Position numbers and translations under genes: made by a program
The notes under the pieces: model-generated
What the model was told of the DNA's origin: nothing
What the model saw: the letters and a program-made list of their open reading frames with translations, nothing else
Database searches by the model: none
From: Flavobacteriaceae bacterium
GTDB lineage: Bacteria; Bacteroidota; Bacteroidia; Flavobacteriales; Flavobacteriaceae
DNA length: 21,651 bases
NCBI GenBank assembly: GCA_019090365.1
Contig: JAHRWC010000200.1
Location: 1 to 21,651 of the forward strand
Direction of reading: 5' to 3'
Shown: positions 12,997 through 19,338 of the stretch, one piece after another
How the letters are laid out: each line of letters begins with the position of its first letter
Numbering within the stretch: position 1 is the stretch's first letter

Positions 12997-14007
12997 TTAA
13001 TTTACAATTGGTAAATTTTTTGAAACAGATGAACTCCATTGATTTGCAGTCCATGCAGGGTTAGAATTATATAAACCGTTCATTCCAAATTTTACACTAT
13101 AAGCATCATATCCTAATACACGCATCCATGCTGTAAGTACAGCAGAAGTTTGTCCTGTATAGCAATAGTTTGCAACTTGAGCATTCGTTGCAGGATCTAT
13201 TCCTTGATATCCATTATTTATTAATGTAAGATCTTCTTTAAATCGGTATGCATCAACTATGTGACCAAATCCTTGATAATCTGTTGCACTGAAATAATTA
13301 TTTATGAAGTAGTTACTTGGTGTATTAAGAACATCAATTCCGTTTATTCCTTTAAACCCTTCAGATAACACTAGCGCAATTCGGTCATTTAATATTTCTT
13401 GACCATCTGTTTCAAATGTTGTCATTGTTGGATCTGAAAAAACTAAATGAGTTGGTTCTTCATTAAATGACCAATTAGCATGACCTTCTGCTGGGCTAGC
13501 AATAGAATTATTCCAAGATGCTGCAGTTGCTGGATTCCAACCAGACATTCCCCATTTTAGCGCTTGTGTGTTACTATATCCTGCTAAACGTAATAAACCT
13601 GTACCATAACAAGCTGTTTGTCCTGTATAACATACTAATAGTATTGCTTGTCCATTTGCATTAGGAGCTTCATTTAATAAATCAGCAAGTGGTACATTAA
13701 TTGCCCCTTGAATATGTCCATTTGCAAAATCTGTATTACTTCTAATATCAACAATGTAATACTTGTCTAGAAATGTTTGAAGATCAGCTTCTGCAGGTGC
13801 GCCAGCAACAAATTTGGCTCCGTCAACATTCGTTAAGATTTTATCTATATCTAGATTGTTGTTAATCATATACTCTTTCATAAGAGTAAAAGCTGGAGTT
13901 GAACTTGATCCATTGTTTGTTACAAGATCATCTCCTCTATCACATGATGTTAAGAATAGTGAGGGTATCAAAAAGAGTCCAATAAGAAAGAATGATAATT
14001 TTTTCAT
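12997..14007 (-). CDS. Tandem-rhodanese lipoprotein with two active-site cysteines
   Basis: An envelope sulfurtransferase of 336 residues. The lipoprotein signal ends at FLTSCDRG with Cys22 as the lipidation site. Two rhodanese domains follow. The first (about 70-160) has YYIVDIRSNTDFANGHIQGAINVPL and the active loop CYTGQT at 126-131. The second (about 220-315) has NYFINNYFSATDYQGFGHI and a second CYTGQT at 282-287. Both catalytic cysteines are present, unlike the duplicated neighbour at 14038-15030. An extra Cys133 sits just after the first loop. Rhodaneses pass sulfane sulfur from thiosulfate or polysulfide to a thiol acceptor. It lies between the other tandem rhodanese and a porin in one operon, so it probably works at the periplasmic face or outer membrane. 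Confidence 0.87.
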   Translation of the reverse strand: MKKLSFFLIGLFLIPSLFLTSCDRGDDLVTNNGSSSTPAFTLMKEYMINNNLDIDKILTNVDGAKFVAGAPAEADLQTFLDKYYIVDIRSNTDFANGHIQGAINVPLADLLNEAPNANGQAILLVCYTGQTACYGTGLLRLAGYSNTQALKWGMSGWNPATAASWNNSIASPAEGHANWSFNEEPTHLVFSDPTMTTFETDGQEILNDRIALVLSEGFKGINGIDVLNTPSNYFINNYFSATDYQGFGHIVDAYRFKEDLTLINNGYQGIDPATNAQVANYCYTGQTSAVLTAWMRVLGYDAYSVKFGMNGLYNSNPAWTANQWSSSVSKNLPIVN

Positions 14008-14037
14008 GATATTATATTTAAGTTATTTTATAATGTA

Positions 14038-15030
14038 TTATTCAATAACTGGATATGTGTTTACTTCTTTATTAGTAAAAGCATCCCATTTATTTTCTTT
14101 AAGTTTTTTATTTATAAAGCTATTAGCACCATAAGCTATGTTTCCTGTATCGTAACCTAATATGTTTAAGTAGGCAACTACATAGGCAGTTTCTTGACCT
14201 GTTGAACCATATACAGCAACTTTTTTATCTGTTGGAAGTGTCAATAAATCAGCAGTAGCTGATAAAGAAGCATTTGGTTGGTATTGAATAGCACCAGGAA
14301 TATGACCAAAGGCATATTTGTCTTGATCCCAATAATTTACGACATAGTAATTAGTAGCGTTTTCAAAAACATCTGCAGATTTGATTATTGATTCTTTATA
14401 AGGTGTAGCAAATGCTTTCTCTAATTGAGCTCTCAATATTTCTTTAGCATCTGTTTTACCAGTATTTAACACAGGAGAAATACCTTTTTCAGCTTTTGCG
14501 TTTTCTGTTGTTTCAAGGCTTTCTGCAAAATCATTTTTAATGTTTTTTAACCAAGAGTTTTCAGCAAAATCTAATCGCCAAGAGCTCATTCCCCATTTCA
14601 TGTTATACACATTGTTATAACCAGCTAATCTTAACAGTCCAGAAAAATATGCTGCTGATTGACCAGAATAGCAAACCAATGTAATTTTTTCAAAATCCTC
14701 TGGTTTGATGGTATTTTCAAAATAAGTAAGCAAATCTGCTGCTTTTACATTCACAGCATTTTTAATATGACCATATTCAAACCAACTATCACTTCGGATA
14801 TCTATTACATGATATTTTGGGTTTTTTAGATTCTTTTTGACTTCTTCAGCTTGAATTATAGCGGGAGCAGCTTCACTATTAATAAAGTTTCCATTCGCTT
14901 CTAAATACTCTATTAATATATCGAATTCTGATGCAGATATTTTGGCATCACTTTGACCTATAATTTTATAGCTATTTGTGAAAAATGTTATAAAAAATAG
15001 TAGCACTAAATACGAGGTTAATTTTTTCAT
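14038..15030 (-). CDS. Tandem-rhodanese periplasmic protein, second domain lacking the catalytic cysteine
   Basis: An exported protein of 330 residues. The signal peptide covers about 1-26 (ITFFTNSYKIIGQS); there is no lipobox. The first rhodanese domain (about 60-155) has YHVIDIRSDSWFEYGHIKNAVNV and the active loop CYSGQS with Cys120. In the second domain (about 215-305) the same place reads VAVYGSTGQE, so the cysteine is Gly275 and the domain cannot form a persulfide there. It is a paralogue of the next gene (shared WGMS motif, similar domain order), from which it is separated by 30 bases. It heads the rhodanese-rhodanese-porin operon, with an Fnr-like site in its promoter. Confidence 0.87.
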   Translation of the reverse strand: MKKLTSYLVLLFFITFFTNSYKIIGQSDAKISASEFDILIEYLEANGNFINSEAAPAIIQAEEVKKNLKNPKYHVIDIRSDSWFEYGHIKNAVNVKAADLLTYFENTIKPEDFEKITLVCYSGQSAAYFSGLLRLAGYNNVYNMKWGMSSWRLDFAENSWLKNIKNDFAESLETTENAKAEKGISPVLNTGKTDAKEILRAQLEKAFATPYKESIIKSADVFENATNYYVVNYWDQDKYAFGHIPGAIQYQPNASLSATADLLTLPTDKKVAVYGSTGQETAYVVAYLNILGYDTGNIAYGANSFINKKLKENKWDAFTNKEVNTYPVIE

Positions 15031-15282
15031 TTTAAATAGATTAAGATTAATTAATGTCTTAAATTTCGTATAAAATTAGACATGGAATAGGCCTTTTAAT
15101 ATGACCATTATCATACTTCTTCTATACATAATTATTCTGCTTAGATACTTTTGTTACACAAGTAAAACACTGAAAAACAGTTAGTTGTAAAAAAATTATT
15201 TAAAAATGTTTTTATTAAAAGAATATCGATAGAAATACAGTTGAAAAAATGAATTTTAGGGCATAATAAAAGAGAAAATTAA
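15031..15282. other. Intergenic region upstream of the tandem-rhodanese operon
   Basis: The gap between genes runs from 15031 to 15379. It holds the promoter described at 15071-15113 and the terminator at 15281-15312. The AT-rich stretch 15114-15280 between them holds no frame or repeat I can support. GTTAC-ACAA-GTAAA at 15153-15166 is a one-mismatch palindrome of the GTTAC type, centred 52 bp from the Fnr-like site; its role is uncertain. Confidence 0.6.
15071..15113 (-). promoter_or_regulatory. Promoter of the rhodanese-porin operon with a TGA-N6-TCA (Fnr-like) site
   Basis: The minus-strand -7 box TAATTTTA (15071-15078) matches seven of eight positions of TAnnTTTG. Plus-strand TGAC-CATT-ATCA (15102-15113, centre 15107.5) is 29.5 bp from its edge. 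Both the box and the site closely match those upstream of the molybdoenzyme operon (21604-21646). Confidence 0.62.
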
Positions 15283-15312
15283 AAGGGTAGTTTAATTAAA
15301 AACTACCCTTTC
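15281..15312 (-). terminator. Terminator of the molybdoenzyme-rhodanese operon
   Basis: A perfect 11-bp stem AAGGGTAGTTT / AAACTACCCTT (15283-15293, 15300-15310) with a 6-base loop. The minus strand continues into T-rich sequence. It lies about 70 bases after the last gene of the seven-gene operon. Confidence 0.82.
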
Positions 15313-15379
15313 ATTCAAATAACTTATTTATCATTATGTGTTTTTTAGTGGAAAAACAATGATAAATACGATCATAAAA

Positions 15380-15988
15380 TTAACATCCACCTTCCACCGG
15401 CATTTTCTTTTTCTTTTTCTTCGGAACAACTTTTTTTGGTATTCTTTTTTTAGGTTTTGGAACGATTTTTACTTTTTTCTGAGATTCAGCTATAAAAGCA
15501 TTTATATCGGTTACATTTTTTTCAATTATACTATTATTTGTAATGAGTTTATTTTGTTCGTATGCTAAAGAGACTAATAAAATTTTAATATTTTCAAACC
15601 CTAATTGATACAAAACCATAAAAGCATTATTTGCTTCAGTTGGAGTAGAACCATATAAAATTGCCACTTTTTTATTGGCTGCTATTTTATTAAATAGTTC
15701 TGGATTATCACCTTTTAATAATTCAGGAGTTGAAATATTAATTGCTTCATTGAGATGACCTTTTTCAAATTCAAAAGGACTTCTTATATCAATTAAAACA
15801 ATACTTGGATCATCAATTTTATCTAGGGCAATAAAATAATCTGCTTTAATAACTTTTTCTAACATATCGTTAGAGTTCACTGTATATAAATGTTTTGGTC
15901 TCTCATAAAACAATAAACCAATAATTATTATTAATATAAAAAGCACTGCAGCAATTGATATTCTTTTAGTTTTTTCTAATTCTTTCAT
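15380..15988 (-). CDS. Membrane-anchored rhodanese-like protein without catalytic Cys, ending in a Lys-rich GGC tail (copy 2)
   Basis: A protein of 202 residues. One N-terminal membrane helix (about 9-27, IAAVLFILIIIIGLLF) places a rhodanese fold (about 40-145) in the periplasm. SIVLIDIRSPFEFEKGHLNEAINI is a clear rhodanese element, but the active-site loop reads AILYGSTPTEAN, with Gly113 where Cys is expected. A basic, proline-containing arm then leads to the very C terminus, VVPKKKKKKMPVEGGC, so Cys202 is the only cysteine in the whole protein and its last residue. This resembles the GGC carrier arm of SoxY and the C-terminal arm of DsrC/TusE, suggesting the tail carries the sulfur (inference). 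It is the last gene of the seven-gene operon, 25 bases after the first copy. Confidence 0.85.
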   Translation of the reverse strand: MKELEKTKRISIAAVLFILIIIIGLLFYERPKHLYTVNSNDMLEKVIKADYFIALDKIDDPSIVLIDIRSPFEFEKGHLNEAINISTPELLKGDNPELFNKIAANKKVAILYGSTPTEANNAFMVLYQLGFENIKILLVSLAYEQNKLITNNSIIEKNVTDINAFIAESQKKVKIVPKPKKRIPKKVVPKKKKKKMPVEGGC

Positions 15989-16013
15989 AATAAAAGTATT
16001 TCAATTATATTAT

Positions 16014-16673
16014 TTAGCAACCACCTTCAACAGGCATCTTTTTTTTCTTTTTTTTCGGAATCACTTTTTTCTTCGGAATTATTTTCACAACAGGTTTAGC
16101 TTTAAATTCATCTGGATATGCAACACCAAAATACATACTTGCAGCTTTTCTAAAGGAATATAATTCTGAAGCAATTACAGATTGATTTTCTGAAGGTTTT
16201 TCAGGATTTATAATTGTATTAAACCATGCATTAAGACCTCCTTTTAAAACACGAATATGATTATAATCCAATCGATTACAAATAAGCCAGGCTTGATCTG
16301 CATAAAAATGATCGTTCGAAAATAAAATAACATCAAATTGATCTTGGTTTAAGAATGAATTTGAATCCTCACTCAAAAGTTTGTCAAGCGGAATATTGAT
16401 TGAATTTGGAAGGCTATATTTTTTATAACTTTCCTCTTCTCTAACATCAATCAAAATAAAAGAGGGATCTTGATTAATGATAAGATCTGCTAGTTCATCT
16501 GTAGTAATATATCGTTCAGAACTCACCGCATTTTTCAACAATGCTTCCGGCTGAATACCTTCTTGTTTTTCATATTTAGGCAATACTACCAATCCGCCTG
16601 CTAAGACTAAAAATATGATTGCTAGTATTTTATACCTAAATGATAAAACTTTTGCTAACTTTCTATTAATCAT
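16014..16673 (-). CDS. Membrane-anchored rhodanese-like protein without catalytic Cys, ending in a Lys-rich GGC tail (copy 1)
   Basis: A protein of 219 residues. An N-terminal membrane helix (about 14-31, YKILAIIFLVLAGGLVVL) is followed by a rhodanese domain (about 55-152) with YITTDELADLI, FILIDVREEESYKKYSLPNSINIPL and VLKGGLNAWF. The active-site loop reads VILFSNDHFYAD (115-126) and has no cysteine. Cys132 lies in a helix and is not the catalytic position. The C-terminal arm (from about 192) is basic and ends VIPKKKKKKMPVEGGC, Cys219 being the last residue. The final 13 residues equal those of the next gene, although the rhodanese domains differ clearly, so the tail is under stronger constraint than the fold. 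It starts 11 bases after a YeeE/YedE gene. A role as sulfur carrier beside that transporter is an inference. Confidence 0.85.
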   Translation of the reverse strand: MINRKLAKVLSFRYKILAIIFLVLAGGLVVLPKYEKQEGIQPEALLKNAVSSERYITTDELADLIINQDPSFILIDVREEESYKKYSLPNSINIPLDKLLSEDSNSFLNQDQFDVILFSNDHFYADQAWLICNRLDYNHIRVLKGGLNAWFNTIINPEKPSENQSVIASELYSFRKAASMYFGVAYPDEFKAKPVVKIIPKKKVIPKKKKKKMPVEGGC

Positions 16674-16684
16674 AGTGATGCGCT

Positions 16685-17278
16685 TTAATTATAAAATATT
16701 TTTTTATTTCTTTTTCTAATGATATCTACAACGATAAAAGCAATAATTGCTATAATGGTAAATATGAATACAAACCAATAAGGTGATATTCCTAAGGAAT
16801 CGACGAGGGTAACATTTCCGAAGTAATAACCGCTATAAATAGGTTCGAAAAAGGAAATTAATTCAGAAAAAATAAAGATTCCAATTAAAATTCCACCGAC
16901 AAAAACCATAGCGTCAATTTTTCCGATAGCCACAGCGCATAAACTAGTTCCAGGGCAGAATCCACCTGAAACAAAACCAATTCCCATAATGGCTCCACCT
17001 ATAATTGCTCCCCATAAAAATGTTGGATGTACATACAGGCTGTTAAAATCAAGATATCCTAAGTAATCCATATACAGAATTCCTATTACTGAAACCAATG
17101 CAGCAGTAAAAAATACTTTTAAAACCACAAAGTCATATCCGTAAAAAACACCGGCTAATTTTCGGGAAGATGAAAAGCCTGAAGCTTCCAATATATATCC
17201 AAAAGCCAATCCTATAAGTATAGCAATTATGTAGCTCCATTCGTGAGAAATTATATCGTTTGGTATTAAAGGTCCCAT
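16685..17278 (-). CDS. YeeE/YedE-family sulfur transporter subunit
   Basis: A membrane protein of 197 residues with about five to six helices. The family motif GIGFVSGGFCPGTSLCAVAIGK (residues 99-120) contains Cys108 and Cys114, equivalent to the cysteines that pass thiosulfate through TsuA/YeeE. An N-terminal region GYILEASGFSSSRKLAGVFYGYDFVVLKVFF is typical of the group. It is about half the length of one-chain YeeE and follows a second half-size member (17294-17824) by 15 bases, so the two probably form one transporter. Its place after a periplasmic molybdoenzyme and before rhodanese-like carriers suggests import of thiosulfate or another sulfane-sulfur compound. Confidence 0.87.
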   Translation of the reverse strand: MGPLIPNDIISHEWSYIIAILIGLAFGYILEASGFSSSRKLAGVFYGYDFVVLKVFFTAALVSVIGILYMDYLGYLDFNSLYVHPTFLWGAIIGGAIMGIGFVSGGFCPGTSLCAVAIGKIDAMVFVGGILIGIFIFSELISFFEPIYSGYYFGNVTLVDSLGISPYWFVFIFTIIAIIAFIVVDIIRKRNKKIFYN

Positions 17279-17293
17279 GTTGTTTTGTTTAAA

Positions 17294-17824
17294 TTATATC
17301 CAATTTTTTCTAAAGAAATACGCTGCTAAATAACCTGTTCCAAAAATGGAAAGCATCGTTATAAATCCACCTGTTGAAAGGACAGCCATTCCGCTAAGTG
17401 CTGCTCCACTTGTACAACCTCTCGCAATCTGAGATCCTAGTCCAAATAGCACTCCGCCTATTAAGGCAAAAACGAGTCTTCGTCTGGATGTTATTTTTGG
17501 AGAGTGTTGCGTTCTTAATCCAATTCTGCCTGCTAAACTTCCTGAAATAAAAGCTCCTAACAAGATCCCAATAGTTTCAAAAACAAGCCAATTGTTTAAA
17601 ACAGATTCATCTTTATTTATAAACTTGCTGTAATAAGAATTACTTTCAGCATGTGTATGAGAAATAGTATCTACTGTTGCGACTACGCTACTTTTCATTG
17701 CACCTGTAGCACCTAAACCTCTTCCTGTCATGTAAAAAGTAAAGATGATTAATATACCAAGTAGAAAACCACCAAAATATGGATTCCAGTATATATGCTT
17801 GTTTTGTTTTTTTTCTGCTTTCAT
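17294..17824 (-). CDS. YeeE/YedE-family sulfur transporter subunit, partner half
   Basis: A membrane protein of 176 residues with about four helices. The motif GLGSQIARGCTSGAALSGMAVLS with Cys137 is the YeeE/YedE signature. FYMTGRGLGATGAMKSSVV near residue 30 is also typical. A polar, His-containing loop at about 52-78 (DTISHTHAESNSYYSKF) separates the first helices. It is separated from the NrfD-like gene by 9 bases and from the second half by 15, so translation is tightly linked. With its neighbour it is expected to form the path for a sulfur oxyanion or sulfane sulfur through the inner membrane (inference from family and context). Confidence 0.87.
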   Translation of the reverse strand: MKAEKKQNKHIYWNPYFGGFLLGILIIFTFYMTGRGLGATGAMKSSVVATVDTISHTHAESNSYYSKFINKDESVLNNWLVFETIGILLGAFISGSLAGRIGLRTQHSPKITSRRRLVFALIGGVLFGLGSQIARGCTSGAALSGMAVLSTGGFITMLSIFGTGYLAAYFFRKNWI

Positions 17825-17833
17825 AATGTTTAT

Positions 17834-18793
17834 TTAATATAGATAGCGTGTAATTTGTCCTGCTTCAACCATAACAAACCTAAAAACAAGGCCTCCTAAT
17901 AGAACTAAAAGTGCTGCTATGGCAACGGGAGTTTTATAACCATATATTTCAATGAGCTCAAGAATTGCTGGGATTATTAAACCTAGAATTATTACAAAGA
18001 CAAAGAACATGACTGTAAATTCACCTCCAATCAATAATTGCATTGCTTCTACTTGTACTTCAGGACCAGCAAAATATCCCATAATCATATGAGAGATAAG
18101 CGCTAACTCGATAATGATTAATGCTAAATCTATTTTCCCAAAAAAGTGTTTTTCTTTTTTCTTTTTTGAAAGTAAAATAATGGTTGCTGCTGCTGTAGAT
18201 AAACCAGAAGTTAAAAATAGAGGTCCTAGTATTGCATTATTCCAAAGCGGTCTTGCATTAAAAGCTGAAAGTAATATTCCTGTATAGATTCCTAATATTA
18301 GGGTTAAAGGAATTAAAGCATAGGCTAAATATTTTCTGTTTTTAATGATATATTTTTCAAGACCATTCAAGAATTTAAGTCTTTTAAATACCTGAAGTTT
18401 ATTTTCTAGTTTTGGATATACTTCTCTGTAATAGCTAAAAGTCCAAAGAAAGGATATTGGCGTTACAATAAGTAATACCCAAGCTCCCCATGACATAGGA
18501 GATTCAATTCGTATTGTTGTGTATAATTGCCAAGTATATAGTTTATGTGTTAAATCGTATACCAACGCTAATAGTCCAATTGATAAAGCTATTGGAGGTA
18601 TCACAGATGAAACTTTTACAGCAGCTGGATATTTTTTATCCTTTCCTAATAGGTAAAAAACGGCAGCAAAAAATAAAAGCCCGGCAGCTAAACCTCCTAA
18701 AAATAAGTATAAAGAAATAGGCCAATGCCAGACTTCTAATGATGGATCTATATTAGGTATGTTTCTTCCGCTTATAAATAATTCCTCTTCCAT
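17834..18793 (-). CDS. NrfD/PsrC-family quinone-interacting membrane subunit
   Basis: An integral membrane subunit of 319 residues with about eight helices. It exchanges electrons between the quinone pool and the ferredoxin subunit. The N-terminal WHWPISLYLFLGGLAAGLLFFAAVFYLLG is the NrfD/PsrC start; SPMSWGAWVLLIVTPISFLW and the later acidic and His-bearing helices (ELALISHMIMGYFAG) are also characteristic. The gene follows the ferredoxin gene by 11 bases, completing a catalytic-ferredoxin-anchor order. The NrfD type could run in either direction, quinol to substrate or sulfur compound to quinone. The protein ends ITRYLY. Confidence 0.9.
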   Translation of the reverse strand: MEEELFISGRNIPNIDPSLEVWHWPISLYLFLGGLAAGLLFFAAVFYLLGKDKKYPAAVKVSSVIPPIALSIGLLALVYDLTHKLYTWQLYTTIRIESPMSWGAWVLLIVTPISFLWTFSYYREVYPKLENKLQVFKRLKFLNGLEKYIIKNRKYLAYALIPLTLILGIYTGILLSAFNARPLWNNAILGPLFLTSGLSTAAATIILLSKKKKEKHFFGKIDLALIIIELALISHMIMGYFAGPEVQVEAMQLLIGGEFTVMFFVFVIILGLIIPAILELIEIYGYKTPVAIAALLVLLGGLVFRFVMVEAGQITRYLY

Positions 18794-18804
18794 GTTAACA
18801 GTTT

Positions 18805-19338
18805 TTATAGTAAGTAATATACATGAGGCTTAGTTCCTGCTTCAGGAGCTAACGTTTTATACTTTCTTTTTTTCAATAATTGTGAAACTTCACTATTTGG
18901 ATTGTCCAAATCACCGAAATACATACACTTTGTAGGACATACAGAGACACAAGCTGGAAGTTGTCCTTTTTCTAATCGATGATGACAGAAGGTACATTTA
19001 TCTACATAACCATCTGGATGTTGGTACCGAGCATCGTAAGGACATGATTCTATACAAGCACCACAACCAATACATTCGTCTCCAGTAACTAATACAATTC
19101 CGCCTTCAACAATATGGCTTGCCCCGGTTGGACAACAACGAACGCAAGGAGCATTTTCACAATGATTACATCGTTCAGATTTTAGTTCTAAATCTAAACT
19201 TGGATACGTTCCTTTTACGGTTTCAGTAATCCAATCTCTACAATACCCAATAGGGACATCGTTCTCTGTCTGACAAGCAACAACGCAGTCACTACAACCT
19301 ACACATTTTAATGTGTCTATTACCATTGCATATCTCAT
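18805..19338 (-). CDS. Four-cluster ferredoxin subunit of the molybdoenzyme (PsrB/PhsB/NrfC-like)
   Basis: An electron-transfer subunit of 177 residues. Four cysteine groups give four [4Fe-4S] clusters: CVGCSDCVVACQTEN (12-26), CNHCENAPCVRCCPTGA (57-73), CIGCGACIESCPYDA (89-103) and CTFCHHRLEKGQLPACVSVCP (115-135). There is no own signal peptide; the family is normally exported together with the Tat-bearing catalytic subunit. The start codon overlaps the end of the catalytic subunit gene by four bases, indicating translational coupling. Length and cysteine layout fit PsrB, PhsB and TtrB equally well. Confidence 0.93.
   Translation of the reverse strand: MRYAMVIDTLKCVGCSDCVVACQTENDVPIGYCRDWITETVKGTYPSLDLELKSERCNHCENAPCVRCCPTGASHIVEGGIVLVTGDECIGCGACIESCPYDARYQHPDGYVDKCTFCHHRLEKGQLPACVSVCPTKCMYFGDLDNPNSEVSQLLKKRKYKTLAPEAGTKPHVYYLL

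Noticed and set aside
12997-15030. Recent gene duplication of the tandem rhodaneses
   Set aside because: They share domain order and motifs but differ in most residues, signal type and the second active site, so any duplication is old.
15153-15166. Additional GTTAC-type operator before the rhodanese operon
   Set aside because: One mismatch from palindromic, no -7 box at the shared spacing, and AT-rich surroundings make chance likely; kept only as a note.
15380-16673. SoxY homologues
   Set aside because: The GGC ending is SoxY-like, but the folded part has rhodanese motifs (LIDVREEESY, INIPLDKLL), there is a membrane anchor, no residues follow the Cys, and no SoxXAZB genes are visible.
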